NCBI RefSeq assembly: GCF_002355395.1
Contig: NZ_AP017315.1
Span: 248,001 to 312,000, forward strand
DNA length: 64,000 nucleotides
Reading direction: 5' to 3'
Origin: Microcella alkaliphila
GTDB lineage: Bacteria; Actinomycetota; Actinomycetes; Actinomycetales; Microbacteriaceae
The notes below the pieces were generated by a model. It was not told the DNA's origin. It saw nothing but the letters and a program-made list of their open reading frames with translations, and searched no databases. Below are positions 26,801-35,287 of this stretch, piece by piece (the stretch's first letter is position 1; each line of letters starts with the position of its first letter). The translations under genes and the position numbers were made by a program.

Positions 26801-27188
26801 CCTGACCACCCTGCCGCTCGTCGAGCCGAACGTCACCACGACGCAGGCGACCTGTGACGCCAGCGGCAGCTACACCCTCAGCAACACCGAGGGCGTGCAG
26901 TGGGTCGTCGGTGGACAGAACGTGGATGCCGGGACTTACACCGCGGCCCCGGGCAGCACCGTCTCGATTGAGGCAGTGGCGCTAGAGGGCTTTGGGTTCG
27001 GATTCGAGACGCAAACCGAGTGGGAGTTGGAGTTCGCGGCAGCGCCGACGAACTGCACCGACCTTGACCTGCCGACCCTCGCCCTGACCGGCGCGAGCGG
27101 CATGCTCGGAACGGTCGGAATCCTGGCCCTGCTCATCACTCTGACGGGCATTGGCGTCGTCGCCAGCCGCCGTCGCGTGGAGGTGTAA
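23826..27188 (+). CDS. Large repeat-rich cell-surface protein with LALTG wall-anchor signal
   Basis: Secreted protein of 1120 residues. It has a signal peptide (about 1-30, ending GTAFA) and an N-terminal beta-rich domain of about 240 residues. Six related modules of about 75-85 residues follow (about 275-745), most with a Cys near the start (PADC, PATC, PPTC) and another near the end. After a DxDG-containing region come two further Cys-bearing modules. The C-terminus is LALTG, a hydrophobic helix and RRR, the layout of class E sortase substrates (LAxTG). It is probably fixed to the wall and may act in adhesion or as a stalk; function is unknown. AGGAG sits 11 nt before the ATG. Confidence 0.8.
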   Translation: MLRKRILAAVTTLALALGMSVGGAGTAFANPNANTPRVSTESGIERYEGNGLTCNDFSGVAQGNIDIAGGATGSYTAQSGTWGTFGWQSGNVFTWDINAGWTVDLCIKGSTIVVWIDDASGKGSYDFKGLQGHGISHMNFMGANFTPPQTSESVDCVSAVNTVGRPLTNGDHINMDIVLNGVRMQVNASVDIRQTDDPASESGLVVRVNAPGGPYVLPLTNAQKASGVLTFTYSSYLTGQWVVEWVQFNDRYFNKDRNQAKFFTCGTPLAKEASAEVRVPAADCEDGVDWSQVSLTTNGATFGEPTFDGRSYSITATASEGFLFPGGLTQKTFTGTLPDRDPAACELVTASIVITPADCLTGELLDVENFDFDSTKVDVDVVVNEDGSFVVTFTAKDGFRFADDKTVLVEAGTLAGPDASKCTVIDADIRVILADCLNGSALDVDNFVFDPDQATVSISTNETTGVQTVTFTAKPGFLFAGEKTTKTFEFTPSGPNLDDCGLATAAIAFTPADCFTGSALNENGFQFDPERATYEITTAESGVQTVTFTAKPGFLFEGKKETVSFEFTPTGPDFRDCATAAGTVVVPPATCDLGQRWDDRIITVDNATYEITRTPTLWNGFRYTVVFTADAGAKFLVDGEYLNTITVKGQLDVLPNRQLCDEVTAVIDIIPPTCDTGAILNVDGFASTPEGSATFTVISDGTGPLGIYMVMATANSGFTFASGLPVEVFVGTLAGPDQSLCIDPEFGAAIGIDPQCEVDVPWIYVSFEVTDPDGQLTPGQARIEFRELNLGLDENTVVTDLERWDGTQWVAVPGNVVSEAGQYQGRALWPGAAIDGDGNPTAWPGWDFNAVDGWFATDYEDNAAWTRSVGVEGADPIEVRIAINPSAVIEDSFFTYPPSTEDCSTDPIEVTPVITVDYNCETFGTITLEAVEGVIYSIDGEQVEPGTYSGFGLTATPRVTAVTDPERPALFFEPGSITDLTVEFSAPEFPCDLTTLPLVEPNVTTTQATCDASGSYTLSNTEGVQWVVGGQNVDAGTYTAAPGSTVSIEAVALEGFGFGFETQTEWELEFAAAPTNCTDLDLPTLALTGASGMLGTVGILALLITLTGIGVVASRRRVEV
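25221..25483 (+). repeat. Pair of identical 32-bp segments within the surface-protein repeats
   Basis: Positions 25221-25252 and 25452-25483 are identical over 32 bp and encode the same VQTVTFTAKPG stretch in modules 3 and 4, 231 bp (77 codons) apart. The neighbouring modules are more diverged, so these two look like a recent duplication or a gene-conversion pair. Confidence 0.8.
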
Positions 27189-27196
27189 TACCCAGC

Positions 27197-27305
27197 ACCC
27201 CCGCGCCGCGCGGTCGGGGGTCGGGAGCTGACCCGAATACAGCACCCGCCCCCGACCCGCACCCCTTAGCGAACCGGATGCTTCCGCACAGGAGGCATCC
27301 GGTTC
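27197..27305. terminator. Two hairpins downstream of the surface-protein gene
   Basis: The first, ACCCCCG / CGGGGGT (27197-27221), follows the stop by 8 nt. The second is a perfect 11-bp stem GAACCGGATGC / GCATCCGGTTC (27271-27281 and 27295-27305) with a 13-nt loop, ending 12 nt before the next gene. Neither has a long T-run, as is usual in this GC-rich sequence. Confidence 0.6.
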
Positions 27306-27316
27306 GTGCTGTCACC

Positions 27317-27733
27317 GTGACAGACATGATCAGCACCGCCCTCGCCCGAGAACTGCGAGAAGCCGGCCTCGCATGGCACCCCGCATCCGGCGACCGATTC
27401 CAAATCGACCGGCCCGAACTCGACGGTGACATCTTCACGGTGAGCGACCTCACCATCGAACCCCACCACTACCCAACAGGCACGGTGCTCGGCTTCAACG
27501 GCACCACCGAGTGGGCGCTCGACTCCGTAGCCGTCGAGGACGCACTCTGGTTGCCCCGCGAGGATCAGCTTCGCGACCTCCTGCGCGGCGCATTCAGGTG
27601 TCTCGACCGCACCGACGATGCGTACGTTGTCACCGCGGTCATCGACGGAGACGAACGCCGCTACGAGAGCGTGTCAGCTCCCGAGGCCTACGGCCTCGCC
27701 GTGCTCGCCCTGCTCGACCGCGTGCGGGCATGA
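27317..27733 (+). CDS. Small uncharacterised actinobacterial protein
   Basis: A 138-residue soluble protein with no signal peptide or helix. Similar short proteins in actinobacteria are sometimes labelled CpaE-like pilus assembly protein, a label I do not trust here because no P-loop is visible. It starts with GTG at 27317 (ATG 27326 is an alternative), directly after the strong hairpin at 27271-27305. Its last 60 nt overlap the convergent hemA. The function is unknown. Confidence 0.6.
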   Translation: MTDMISTALARELREAGLAWHPASGDRFQIDRPELDGDIFTVSDLTIEPHHYPTGTVLGFNGTTEWALDSVAVEDALWLPREDQLRDLLRGAFRCLDRTDDAYVVTAVIDGDERRYESVSAPEAYGLAVLALLDRVRA

Positions 27734-28948
27734 CGCCGCAGGGCGCGGCACCTCGATGCCGAACAGCGCCTCCACAGCGCTGCTGACCGCATCCGCCTCG
27801 CCCCGGGCCGCGTGAGCGCGCGCACGCGTCGACGGGGTGTGCAGCAGAACGCCGGCGAGGTGGCGCAGCGCCTCCTCGGTGCGACCGTCGTCACCCCGGC
27901 GGCGTGCACGCTCGATCTCGTCGTCGACAAGCGACAGCACATGCTCGCGCAAGGCAACGATCGCGGGTGTCACCTGGGCGTGCGACGCGAAGTCGTGCGC
28001 TGCCGAGTCGACAACAGCGCGGGCATCCTCCTCGGCGCTCCAGTGCACGAGCGGCGCGTGCATGCGCAGCGTCTCCAGGTCAAGCAGCGTCACCCCGTAG
28101 AGGTCGCCGACCGCGGGATCGATGTTGCGCGGCAACCCCAGATCGACGGCGAAGAATCGAGCGTCCTCGGGTACATCCGCCGCGGCAATCGACAGGCGAG
28201 TCGTGCACGTGATGACGACGTCGGCCCACACGAGCGACGGCGCCAGGTCGTTCGTGGGCTCCGTCTCGCTGCGGGCGGCGAAAACCTGGGCGCGCCCCGT
28301 CGGCGAGTACACGCGGATGCGGTCGGCACCGCGCTCACGCAGCGCGGCGACGGTGGTCGCGGCGTACTGGCCCGTGCCGACGAGCAAAACGTTGACGCCC
28401 TCCCATGAGCGCAGCCGGCTACCGACGAGGTCCAGCGCGAGACGGACGAGAGATCGACCCGTGCGGCTGGCGTCACCCTCGGCGCGGGCCGCCCGCGCCG
28501 TGCGAATCGCGTGCTGGAAGGCTCGGTCGAGAGCGGGCGAACTGGCGCCGCTCTCACGAGCAACGGAGGCCGCGCGCTTGACCTGACCCGCGATCTCCTC
28601 CTCTCCAACCGCAACGGACTCAAGCCCGGCCGACACGGAGAAGAGATGGTGGATCGCTCGAGCGTCGTTGAGCAACTCTGCGGTGGTCAGGGCTTCTGAC
28701 GTGCCGACGCCCGCGACGCTGTCGAGGGCGTCGGCCACGGCCCGGGACGCGATCTCGCGCGCGAGTGGATCGGGAGCATCGATGTCGAGGTATACCTCGA
28801 CCCGGTTGCACGTGGAGATGCCGACAGCGCCCCGCACGGCGGCGTGGGCAGCGGCGACCTGGGCCGTCAAGGCCTCGGCGTCAACAGACAGCCGCTCGAG
28901 CAGGTCGAACGGCGTGTTGCGATGGTTCGCGGTGACGCAGAGAAGCAC
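27674..28948 (-). CDS. hemA: Glutamyl-tRNA reductase
   Basis: This 424-residue enzyme reduces glutamyl-tRNA to glutamate-1-semialdehyde with NADPH, the first step of C5 tetrapyrrole synthesis. The catalytic motif GISTCNRVEVY (Cys about 47) and NADPH-binding VLLVGTGQYAATT are clear; the C-terminal helical dimerisation domain is complete. GTG 28948 lies exactly 7 nt after a TACCAT box, suggesting a leaderless mRNA. It is divergent from hemE and the rest of the heme genes. The C-terminal 20 codons overlap the convergent gene at 27317-27733. Confidence 0.94.
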   Translation of the reverse strand: MLLCVTANHRNTPFDLLERLSVDAEALTAQVAAAHAAVRGAVGISTCNRVEVYLDIDAPDPLAREIASRAVADALDSVAGVGTSEALTTAELLNDARAIHHLFSVSAGLESVAVGEEEIAGQVKRAASVARESGASSPALDRAFQHAIRTARAARAEGDASRTGRSLVRLALDLVGSRLRSWEGVNVLLVGTGQYAATTVAALRERGADRIRVYSPTGRAQVFAARSETEPTNDLAPSLVWADVVITCTTRLSIAAADVPEDARFFAVDLGLPRNIDPAVGDLYGVTLLDLETLRMHAPLVHWSAEEDARAVVDSAAHDFASHAQVTPAIVALREHVLSLVDDEIERARRRGDDGRTEEALRHLAGVLLHTPSTRARAHAARGEADAVSSAVEALFGIEVPRPAASCPHAVEQGEHGEAVGLGS

Positions 28949-28955
28949 GACCGCA

Positions 28956-29072
28956 ATGGTACGCCCACCTGGATGAGTGACCGTTCAGGTGCGGCAGCCG
29001 AAGATCACTCAGTGACCGGGGCTTTCTCTCTCATGCGCTCGTCAGACTCGTACGACACCGGGGGCCTATCCT
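28956..29072. promoter_or_regulatory. Divergent promoters of hemA and hemE
   Basis: TACCAT on the minus strand (28956-28961) stands 7 nt before the hemA GTG. TATCCT on the plus strand (29067-29072) stands 7 nt before the hemE GTG. Both fit -10 boxes that place the transcription start at or next to the start codon. No clear palindrome for a shared regulator was found in the 131-nt gap. Confidence 0.6.
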
Positions 29073-29079
29073 GAGCCTC

Positions 29080-30150
29080 GTGCCTCTGACACCGACACAC
29101 CCCCTCGTCGACGGCCGTACGAGCGACGCGCCCCTGGTGCGGGCCTACCGCGGGCAGCGCCCCGAGCGTACGCCTGTCTGGTTCATGCGGCAGGCGGGCC
29201 GGTCGCTCCCCGAGTACCGCGCGTTGCGTGCGGGGGGCGACATGCTCGAGGCATGCCTGACGCCGACGATGGCGAGCGAGATCACCCTGCAGCCGGTGCG
29301 ACGGCACGGCGTCGACGCCGCCATCTTCTTCAGCGACATCGTCGTGCCCGTCCTGTTGGCCGGGGTCGACGTGCGCATCGTTGCCGGGCGAGGCCCCGTT
29401 CTCGACAGCCCCGTGCGTACCGCATCCGATGTGCTGAAGCTCCGGCCCCTCGACCCCGCGGTCCTCGACCCGGTGCGCGAGGCGGTTGAACTCACCGTCG
29501 CTGAGTTGGGGCACACCCCGCTGATCGGTTTCGCCGGCGCGCCCTTCACCCTTGCTGCCTACCTTGTCGAGGGCGGTCCGTCGAAGGACCAGATCCGCGC
29601 CCGCACGCTGATGCGCTCAGACCCGCAGACCTGGGCCAGTCTGCTCAACTGGTGCGCCGATATCACCGGTCAGTTCTTGCGTGCTCAAATCGAGGCCGGC
29701 GCGAGCGCCGCGCAGCTGTTCGACTCGTGGGTGGGTTCTCTGTCGCGCGACGACTACCGGCGCCGGGTTGCCCCGCACTCGAAGCGTGCGCTCGACCACC
29801 TTCGAGGGCTGGAAGTGCCCATGGTGCACTTCGGGCTCGGCACCGACCGCATCCTGCCCGACATCGCAGCACTCGGGGTCGACACGGTCGGCATCGACTG
29901 GCGCCTACCGCTCGACGACGCCGCAGCAATCCTCGGCGACGATGTCAGCGTGCAGGGCAACATCGACCCTGCACTGCTGGGCGCACCGTGGCCCGCGCTG
30001 CGGGCCCACATCGATGACGTGCTGGAGCGCGGTCGCGCTGCCCGCGCCCACGTCGTCAACCTCGGCCACGGCGTTCCCCCCGAGACCGACCCCGACGTCC
30101 TGACGCGCATCGTGCAGTACGTGCACGGCGAATTCAGCGACGACGACTGA
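29080..30150 (+). CDS. hemE: Uroporphyrinogen decarboxylase
   Basis: This 356-residue enzyme converts uroporphyrinogen III to coproporphyrinogen III. The N-terminal signature PVWFMRQAGRSLPEYR and the second signature GFAGAPFTLAAYLVEGG are both present, and the length is normal. It is the first gene of a seven-gene heme operon with gaps of 5 nt or 4-nt overlaps. The GTG start is leaderless by position (TATCCT 7 nt upstream). Confidence 0.95.
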   Translation: MPLTPTHPLVDGRTSDAPLVRAYRGQRPERTPVWFMRQAGRSLPEYRALRAGGDMLEACLTPTMASEITLQPVRRHGVDAAIFFSDIVVPVLLAGVDVRIVAGRGPVLDSPVRTASDVLKLRPLDPAVLDPVREAVELTVAELGHTPLIGFAGAPFTLAAYLVEGGPSKDQIRARTLMRSDPQTWASLLNWCADITGQFLRAQIEAGASAAQLFDSWVGSLSRDDYRRRVAPHSKRALDHLRGLEVPMVHFGLGTDRILPDIAALGVDTVGIDWRLPLDDAAAILGDDVSVQGNIDPALLGAPWPALRAHIDDVLERGRAARAHVVNLGHGVPPETDPDVLTRIVQYVHGEFSDDD

Positions 30151-30155
30151 GCCGT

Positions 30156-31400
30156 ATGGAGCGCGACATCGTGGTGGGGGCCGGCATTGCCGGCCTCCTC
30201 ATCGCGCTGCGACTCGCCGAGGCGGGCCGCGCCGTGCGCCTCGTCGAGGCGCGCACCGGACTCGGCGGCCAGGTGACGGGTCACACGGTTGCCGGCATCG
30301 AACTCGACGCCGGCGCCGAGGCCTTCGCAACGCGGGGAACCGACGTCCCCGATCTTCTTTCCGATCTTGGCCTGGACGACCGCATCGCGAATCCCGCGCC
30401 CCTTTCTGCCTGGATGCACGGGGTCGACGGGCGCAGTCGCCCGCTTCCCGCCGCCAGCATCTTCGGAATTCCGAGTGCTCCGCTCGCGCGCGATGTCGCG
30501 GCGGTGCTCGGATGGCGCGGCGCGGCACGCGCGGCGCTGGAACCCCTCATACCCGCCTCACGCGGCGCCGCCGCGTCCACCGTGGGCGAGCTGGTGCGTA
30601 CGCGCATGGGCACGGCCGTGGTGGATCGCCTCGTTGCACCGGTCGTCGAGGGCGTGCACTCCGAGCATCCCGATCGCGTTCCCCTGAGCGCGCTCGGGCG
30701 CGTTCCCGAGCACATGGCGCAGGGCGATTCGCTGACACGCGCCGTGCGCCGCGTGCGCGAAAACGCCCCCGCAGGCAGTCTCGTCGCCTCGCTCACGGGA
30801 GGCATGCGAACGCTCACCGACGCTCTGGCCGCACGACTCGAAGCTGCGGGCGTCGACGTCGTTGCCGAGACGCGGGCCACGGAGGTGACACCCGATTCGG
30901 TCAGGCTCGGCGGGGCGGGTTCGACACCGCGCACCGATCGCGGCCGCGTGATCCTTGCCGCGCCGGGACTCACCGGCTCGGCGTCCACCGCCACCCCGAC
31001 CCACCTCGTCACTCTTGTTGTCGACGCACCATCGCTCGCGGACAACCCACGCGGCACCGGCCTGCTCGTCACACGCGGGGGGAGTGTGCGCGCCCGCGCC
31101 CTCACCCACGCCACCGCGAAGTGGCCGTGGCTGCGCGAACGGGCGCAGGGGTTCGAGGTGCTGCGCCTCAGCTACGCCGAACACGCCGATGTCGCCACGG
31201 CCCTCGCCGACGCGAGCGCGTTGCTCGGCACGCCGATCGACGGCCGGCAGCTCGTCGACAGCCGGGCCGTGTCGTGGACGCGCGCCGGGCGCGCGGAACC
31301 GCATCCGAGCATCCCGACGGTCGGCGAGCAGGTCGCCGGAACGGGACTCGCCGCCGTCATCTCTCACGCCGAACGCACCGCGAAGGAGCTCACCGAATGA
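30156..31400 (+). CDS. hemY: Coproporphyrinogen III / protoporphyrinogen oxidase (HemY/CgoX type)
   Basis: FAD-dependent oxidase of 414 residues with dinucleotide-binding VVGAGIAGLLIALRLAEAG (about 6-25) and a second FAD-contact region near the C-terminus. In Actinobacteria this enzyme oxidises coproporphyrinogen III to coproporphyrin III. The presence of hemQ next door supports that coproporphyrin-dependent role rather than the classical protoporphyrinogen step. It ends with an ATGA overlap with hemQ. Confidence 0.9.
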   Translation: MERDIVVGAGIAGLLIALRLAEAGRAVRLVEARTGLGGQVTGHTVAGIELDAGAEAFATRGTDVPDLLSDLGLDDRIANPAPLSAWMHGVDGRSRPLPAASIFGIPSAPLARDVAAVLGWRGAARAALEPLIPASRGAAASTVGELVRTRMGTAVVDRLVAPVVEGVHSEHPDRVPLSALGRVPEHMAQGDSLTRAVRRVRENAPAGSLVASLTGGMRTLTDALAARLEAAGVDVVAETRATEVTPDSVRLGGAGSTPRTDRGRVILAAPGLTGSASTATPTHLVTLVVDAPSLADNPRGTGLLVTRGGSVRARALTHATAKWPWLRERAQGFEVLRLSYAEHADVATALADASALLGTPIDGRQLVDSRAVSWTRAGRAEPHPSIPTVGEQVAGTGLAAVISHAERTAKELTE

Positions 31401-32062
31401 CCGACACCGTCGCCTACACCCTGTACGCCGTGCTGCGCCGCGACCCGCACCGCGAGGCGAGTGGCGCGGGCGTCGCCGAGGCACTCGCCGCCGTCGCCGA
31501 GACGGGCGTCGTCGTGCGCGGCCTCTACGACGTGAGCGGCCTGCGCTCCGACGCCGACATCATGGTCTGGATGCACGGGGAGAGCCCCGAAGCGATTCAG
31601 GCGGCCATGCGCACCATTCGTCGCGCCCCGCTGCTGTCGACGATGCTTCCGACCTGGAACGCGATGGGCGTGCATGTGCAGGCCGAGTTCAGCCGCAGCC
31701 ACGCGCCTGCGTTCATGCTCGGCAAAGACCCGCTCGAGTGGCTCTGCGTCTACCCGTTCGTGCGCTCGTACGAGTGGTACCTGCTGCCCGACGACGAGCG
31801 CCGCGAGATGCTCGCCGAGCACGGCCGCAAGGGCAGCGCCTTCACGGGCGTGCTGGCGAACACGGTCGCGGCGTTCGCGCTCAACGACTACGAGTGGTTG
31901 CTCGGGTTGGAGAGCGACAATCTGTTAGACCTCGTCGACATGATGCGCGACCTGCGCTACACGGAGGCGCGACGCCACGTGCGCGAAGAGGTTCCGTTCT
32001 TCACCGGCAGGCGCTTCGCCGACGCCGACATCGACGCGCAGATCCTGGAGGTTGTGCGATGA
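31397..32062 (+). CDS. hemQ: Coproheme decarboxylase HemQ (ChdC)
   Basis: This 221-residue member of the chlorite-dismutase-like fold performs the final step of the coproporphyrin branch, oxidative decarboxylation of coproheme to heme b. The region FVRSYEWYLLPDDERR contains the family's conserved Tyr, and the helix around NDYEWLLGLE is expected to carry proximal heme contacts. The ATG at 31397 overlaps the hemY stop (ATGA). Being next to hemH, which inserts iron into coproporphyrin, fits the pathway. Confidence 0.92.
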   Translation: MTDTVAYTLYAVLRRDPHREASGAGVAEALAAVAETGVVVRGLYDVSGLRSDADIMVWMHGESPEAIQAAMRTIRRAPLLSTMLPTWNAMGVHVQAEFSRSHAPAFMLGKDPLEWLCVYPFVRSYEWYLLPDDERREMLAEHGRKGSAFTGVLANTVAAFALNDYEWLLGLESDNLLDLVDMMRDLRYTEARRHVREEVPFFTGRRFADADIDAQILEVVR

Positions 32063-33330
32063 CCATTACGAACAACGGGCTCGGCCCCGACGGCAAGGCC
32101 GTCGTCGTCGACCTGAACGAGGGCCGCTACGAGGGCGAGCAGTTCGCCCGCGCGGCCACCGACACCGCGCAGTCGTTCGCCCTGCCGGGCCGCGTCGAAG
32201 AGGCGGTTGCGTACGACGCCGTGATCCTCGCCGGCTTCGGCGGCCCCGAGGGGCAAGACGACGTCATCCCCTTCCTGCGCAACGTCACCCGCGGCCGCGG
32301 CATCCCCGACGAGCGCCTGGAGGAGGTCGCGCACCACTACCGCCACTTCGGCGGCGTGAGCCCGATCAACCAGCAGAACCGAGAGCTGCAGGCCGCCCTG
32401 CAGGCCGAGGCCGACCGCCGCGGGCTCGGCATTCCGATCTACTGGGGCAACCGCAACTGGGACCCGTACCTGCCTGAGGCACTGCAGAATGCCTACGACG
32501 ACGGCCACCGCACGATCCTCGGCCTCGCGACGAGCGCCTACTCGAGCTTCTCGAGCTGCCGCCAGTACCGCGAAGACTTCGCGAAGGCGCTCGACGAGAC
32601 GGGCCTGTGGGGCCAGGTGCGCATCGACAAGGTGGCGCAGTTCTTTGACGCTCCCGGCTTCGTGCAGCCCTTCGTTGCCGGCGTCGTGGATGCGCTGCGC
32701 ACGCTGATCGCGGAGGGCGCCGACCTGACGACGACGCGCGTCTTGTTCGCGACCCACAGCATCCCGACCACCGACGCGGAGCGCAGCGGACCGCGCGATG
32801 TGGACTGGGGCGAGGGCGGCGCCTACGCCGCCCAGCACCTCGCCGTCAGCGAGGTGATCATGCAGAAGGCGCTCGCCGAGCTGCGCGCCGAAGACGAGTA
32901 CGCGAACCTGCCCGACGTCGAGTGGCAGCTCGTCTACCAGAGCCGGTCGGGCCCCCCGAGCCAGCCGTGGCTCGAGCCCGACATCAACGACGCCATTGCC
33001 GACCACGCCGCCGCCGGCGCGACCGCGATCGTCATCGTGCCCGTCGGCTTCGTCAGCGACCACATGGAGGTCATGTGGGACCTCGACACGGAGGCGATGG
33101 AGACCTGTGAGGAGCACAACCTCCGGGCCATTCGCGTTCCGACGCCGGGCGTCGACCCCGTGTACGTCAGCGGGCTCGTCGACCTGATCGAAGAGCGCCT
33201 GGGCGGCACCCCCGCGAGCGAGCGCGTCCGCGAGACCACGCTCGGCCCCTGGTACGACGTGTGCCGCCCGGGCTGCTGCGAGAACGTGCGCGCGGGTTTC
33301 AAGCCGGCGATCTCGGGCCTGCAGCCGTGA
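32059..33330 (+). CDS. hemH: Coproporphyrin ferrochelatase
   Basis: This 423-residue enzyme inserts Fe2+ into coproporphyrin III. It has the ferrochelatase core with FGGPEG near the start and the metal-binding FATHSIPTTDAERSG stretch. The C-terminal tail DVCRPGCCEN, together with the Cys in METCEEH, supplies the four cysteines of the [2Fe-2S] cluster typical of actinobacterial ferrochelatases. An unusual N-terminal extension of about 45 residues precedes the core. ATG 32059 overlaps the hemQ stop, and hemC overlaps its end (GTGA). Confidence 0.93.
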   Translation: MTITNNGLGPDGKAVVVDLNEGRYEGEQFARAATDTAQSFALPGRVEEAVAYDAVILAGFGGPEGQDDVIPFLRNVTRGRGIPDERLEEVAHHYRHFGGVSPINQQNRELQAALQAEADRRGLGIPIYWGNRNWDPYLPEALQNAYDDGHRTILGLATSAYSSFSSCRQYREDFAKALDETGLWGQVRIDKVAQFFDAPGFVQPFVAGVVDALRTLIAEGADLTTTRVLFATHSIPTTDAERSGPRDVDWGEGGAYAAQHLAVSEVIMQKALAELRAEDEYANLPDVEWQLVYQSRSGPPSQPWLEPDINDAIADHAAAGATAIVIVPVGFVSDHMEVMWDLDTEAMETCEEHNLRAIRVPTPGVDPVYVSGLVDLIEERLGGTPASERVRETTLGPWYDVCRPGCCENVRAGFKPAISGLQP

Positions 33331-34292
33331 GTAAGGCCGAGTCCGCCCCGATCCGGCTCGGCACTCGCGGAAGCGCCCTCGCGCTCGCCCAGTCGCAGCG
33401 CGTCGCCGACTCGATCGCAGCCCGCACGGGCCAGCCGGTCGAACTCGTGCCCATCACGACCCACGGTGACACCTCGACGGCGTCGCTCGCGAGCATGGGC
33501 GGCGTCGGCGTCTTCGTCGCGGCGGTGCGCGAGGCGCTGCTCGCCGGCGACTGTGACGTGGTCGTGCACTCGCTGAAAGACCTGCCGACCACCCCGCACG
33601 ACGGACTCGTCATCGCGGCCATGCCGAAACGGGCGGATGCGCGTGACGCGCTGGTCTCGCGCGACGCGGTCACGCTCGATCAGCTTCCCGACGGCGCGAC
33701 GGTCGGCACGGGCTCGCCACGTCGGCGCGCCCAACTGCGCCGGCGCCGTCCGGAGCTCGAGATCGTCGACCTGCGTGGCAACGTCGACACCCGCATCGGG
33801 CGAGTGCTGGGCGACAAAGACGGTGTTGATGCCGACCTCGATGCCGTGGTGCTCGCGGCCGCGGGCCTCGAGCGCATCGGCCGGGAGGACGTGATCACCG
33901 AGCACCTCGGGATCGACGGTTGGCCGACCGCCCCCGGGCAGGGAGCCCTCGCGGTCGAGACGCGCGCCGACACGCGCGGCCCGCTGCGCTCGGCCCTGAA
34001 GAGCATGGACCACACGGCAACCCGCGTGGCCGTCGAGTCTGAGCGGGCCGTCTTGCGCCTGCTCGAGGCCGGCTGCTCGGCCCCGCTCGGCGCGCACGCG
34101 TTCATCGATGGCGGCATGCTCTTCCTCTCGGCGCGGGTCTACTCGCCAGAGACGGGGGAGCGCGTCTCGAGCGCCCACGCCCTGTACCTCGAAGACACGA
34201 AGACCCCGGCGGAGGACGCCGCCCAGCGCGTCGTCGACGAGCTGCTGAAGCAGGGCGCCGCCGAGCTCGCCCCGCTGGGAGGGACCCCGTGA
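33327..34292 (+). CDS. hemC: Porphobilinogen deaminase (hydroxymethylbilane synthase)
   Basis: This 321-residue enzyme polymerises four porphobilinogens into hydroxymethylbilane. The N-terminal RLGTRGSALALAQSQ signature, the ACTIVE-site loop HSLKDLPTT and the cofactor-binding Cys in EAGCSAPLG (about 249), which carries the dipyrromethane, are intact. GTG 33327 overlaps the hemH stop; hemB overlaps its own stop. Confidence 0.95.
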   Translation: MSKAESAPIRLGTRGSALALAQSQRVADSIAARTGQPVELVPITTHGDTSTASLASMGGVGVFVAAVREALLAGDCDVVVHSLKDLPTTPHDGLVIAAMPKRADARDALVSRDAVTLDQLPDGATVGTGSPRRRAQLRRRRPELEIVDLRGNVDTRIGRVLGDKDGVDADLDAVVLAAAGLERIGREDVITEHLGIDGWPTAPGQGALAVETRADTRGPLRSALKSMDHTATRVAVESERAVLRLLEAGCSAPLGAHAFIDGGMLFLSARVYSPETGERVSSAHALYLEDTKTPAEDAAQRVVDELLKQGAAELAPLGGTP

Positions 34293-35287
34293 CCGACGCT
34301 TCCCGCGATCTTGCCCCGCACATCCGCCCCCGCCGCCTCAGGCAGTCGGCGGCGATGCGGCGCCTCGTCAGTGAGACGGACCTCCGGCCGCGCCACCTCG
34401 TGCTGCCCCTGTTCGTGCGGGAGGGGCTCGACGCCCCGCAGCCGATCGGCTCAATGCCCGGCGTCGAGCAGCACTCGCTCGACAGTCTTCGTCGCATCGC
34501 GGTCCAGGCGGCGGAGGCCGGACTCGGCGGCGTGATGCTCTTCGGCGTGCCGGCGACGCGCGACGCGATCGGAACGGGCGCGATCGACCCCGACGGCATC
34601 CTCAACGTCGCCACCCGCGCGATCGCGGCCGAAGTGGGCGACACGCTGGTCGTGCAGACCGACCTCTGCCTCGACGAATTCACCGACCACGGCCACTGCG
34701 GTGTGCTGGATGATCGGGGCCGCGTTGACAACGACGCCTCGCTTGAGCGCTACGCCGCCATGGCAATCGCCCAGGCCGAGGCCGGCTCGCAGCTACTGGG
34801 CTTGAGCGGCATGATGGACGGCCAGACCGTCGCCGTACGCACCGCTCTCGACGACGCCGGATTCATTGACGTTGCCCTGCTGGCCTACTCGGCGAAGTAC
34901 GCCTCGTCGTTCTACGGGCCGTTCCGCGACGCCGTCGACTCGCAGCTCACCGGCGACCGCCGCAGCTACCAACTCGACCCGGCGAACGGGCGCGAGGGCG
35001 TGCGCGAGGCGCTCATCGACCTCGACGAGGGCGCTGACGTCGTCATGGTGAAGCCGGCGCTCGCCTACCTCGACGTGCTGCGCCAAATTGTTGACATCTC
35101 GACCGTGCCCGTCTGGGCGTACATGGTCTCGGGCGAGTACGCGATGATCGCCGCCGCCGCGCAGAACGGCTGGCTCGATGGTGACCGCGCACAGCTCGAG
35201 GCGCTCCTCTCGATTCGCCGCGCCGGGGCCGACGCCGTACTCTCGTACGCCGCGTTGGACCTCGCCCAGAAGGGACTCCTCTCATGA
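34289..35287 (+). CDS. hemB: Delta-aminolevulinic acid dehydratase (porphobilinogen synthase)
   Basis: This 332-residue enzyme condenses two 5-aminolevulinate molecules to porphobilinogen. The Schiff-base lysines are in YSAKYAS (about 200) and [10 protein letters not shown] (about 252). The segment [14 protein letters not shown] corresponds to the metal-binding loop, with two of the Cys positions kept and the middle one replaced by Asp, as in magnesium-type enzymes. It overlaps hemC and hemL by 4 nt on each side. Confidence 0.95.
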   Translation: MTDASRDLAPHIRPRRLRQSAAMRRLVSETDLRPRHLVLPLFVREGLDAPQPIGSMPGVEQHSLDSLRRIAVQAAEAGLGGVMLFGVPATRDAIGTGAIDPDGILNVATRAIAAEVGDTLVVQTDLCLDEFTDHGHCGVLDDRGRVDNDASLERYAAMAIAQAEAGSQLLGLSGMMDGQTVAVRTALDDAGFIDVALLAYSAKYASSFYGPFRDAVDSQLTGDRRSYQLDPANGREGVREALIDLDEGADVVMVKPALAYLDVLRQIVDISTVPVWAYMVSGEYAMIAAAAQNGWLDGDRAQLEALLSIRRAGADAVLSYAALDLAQKGLLS

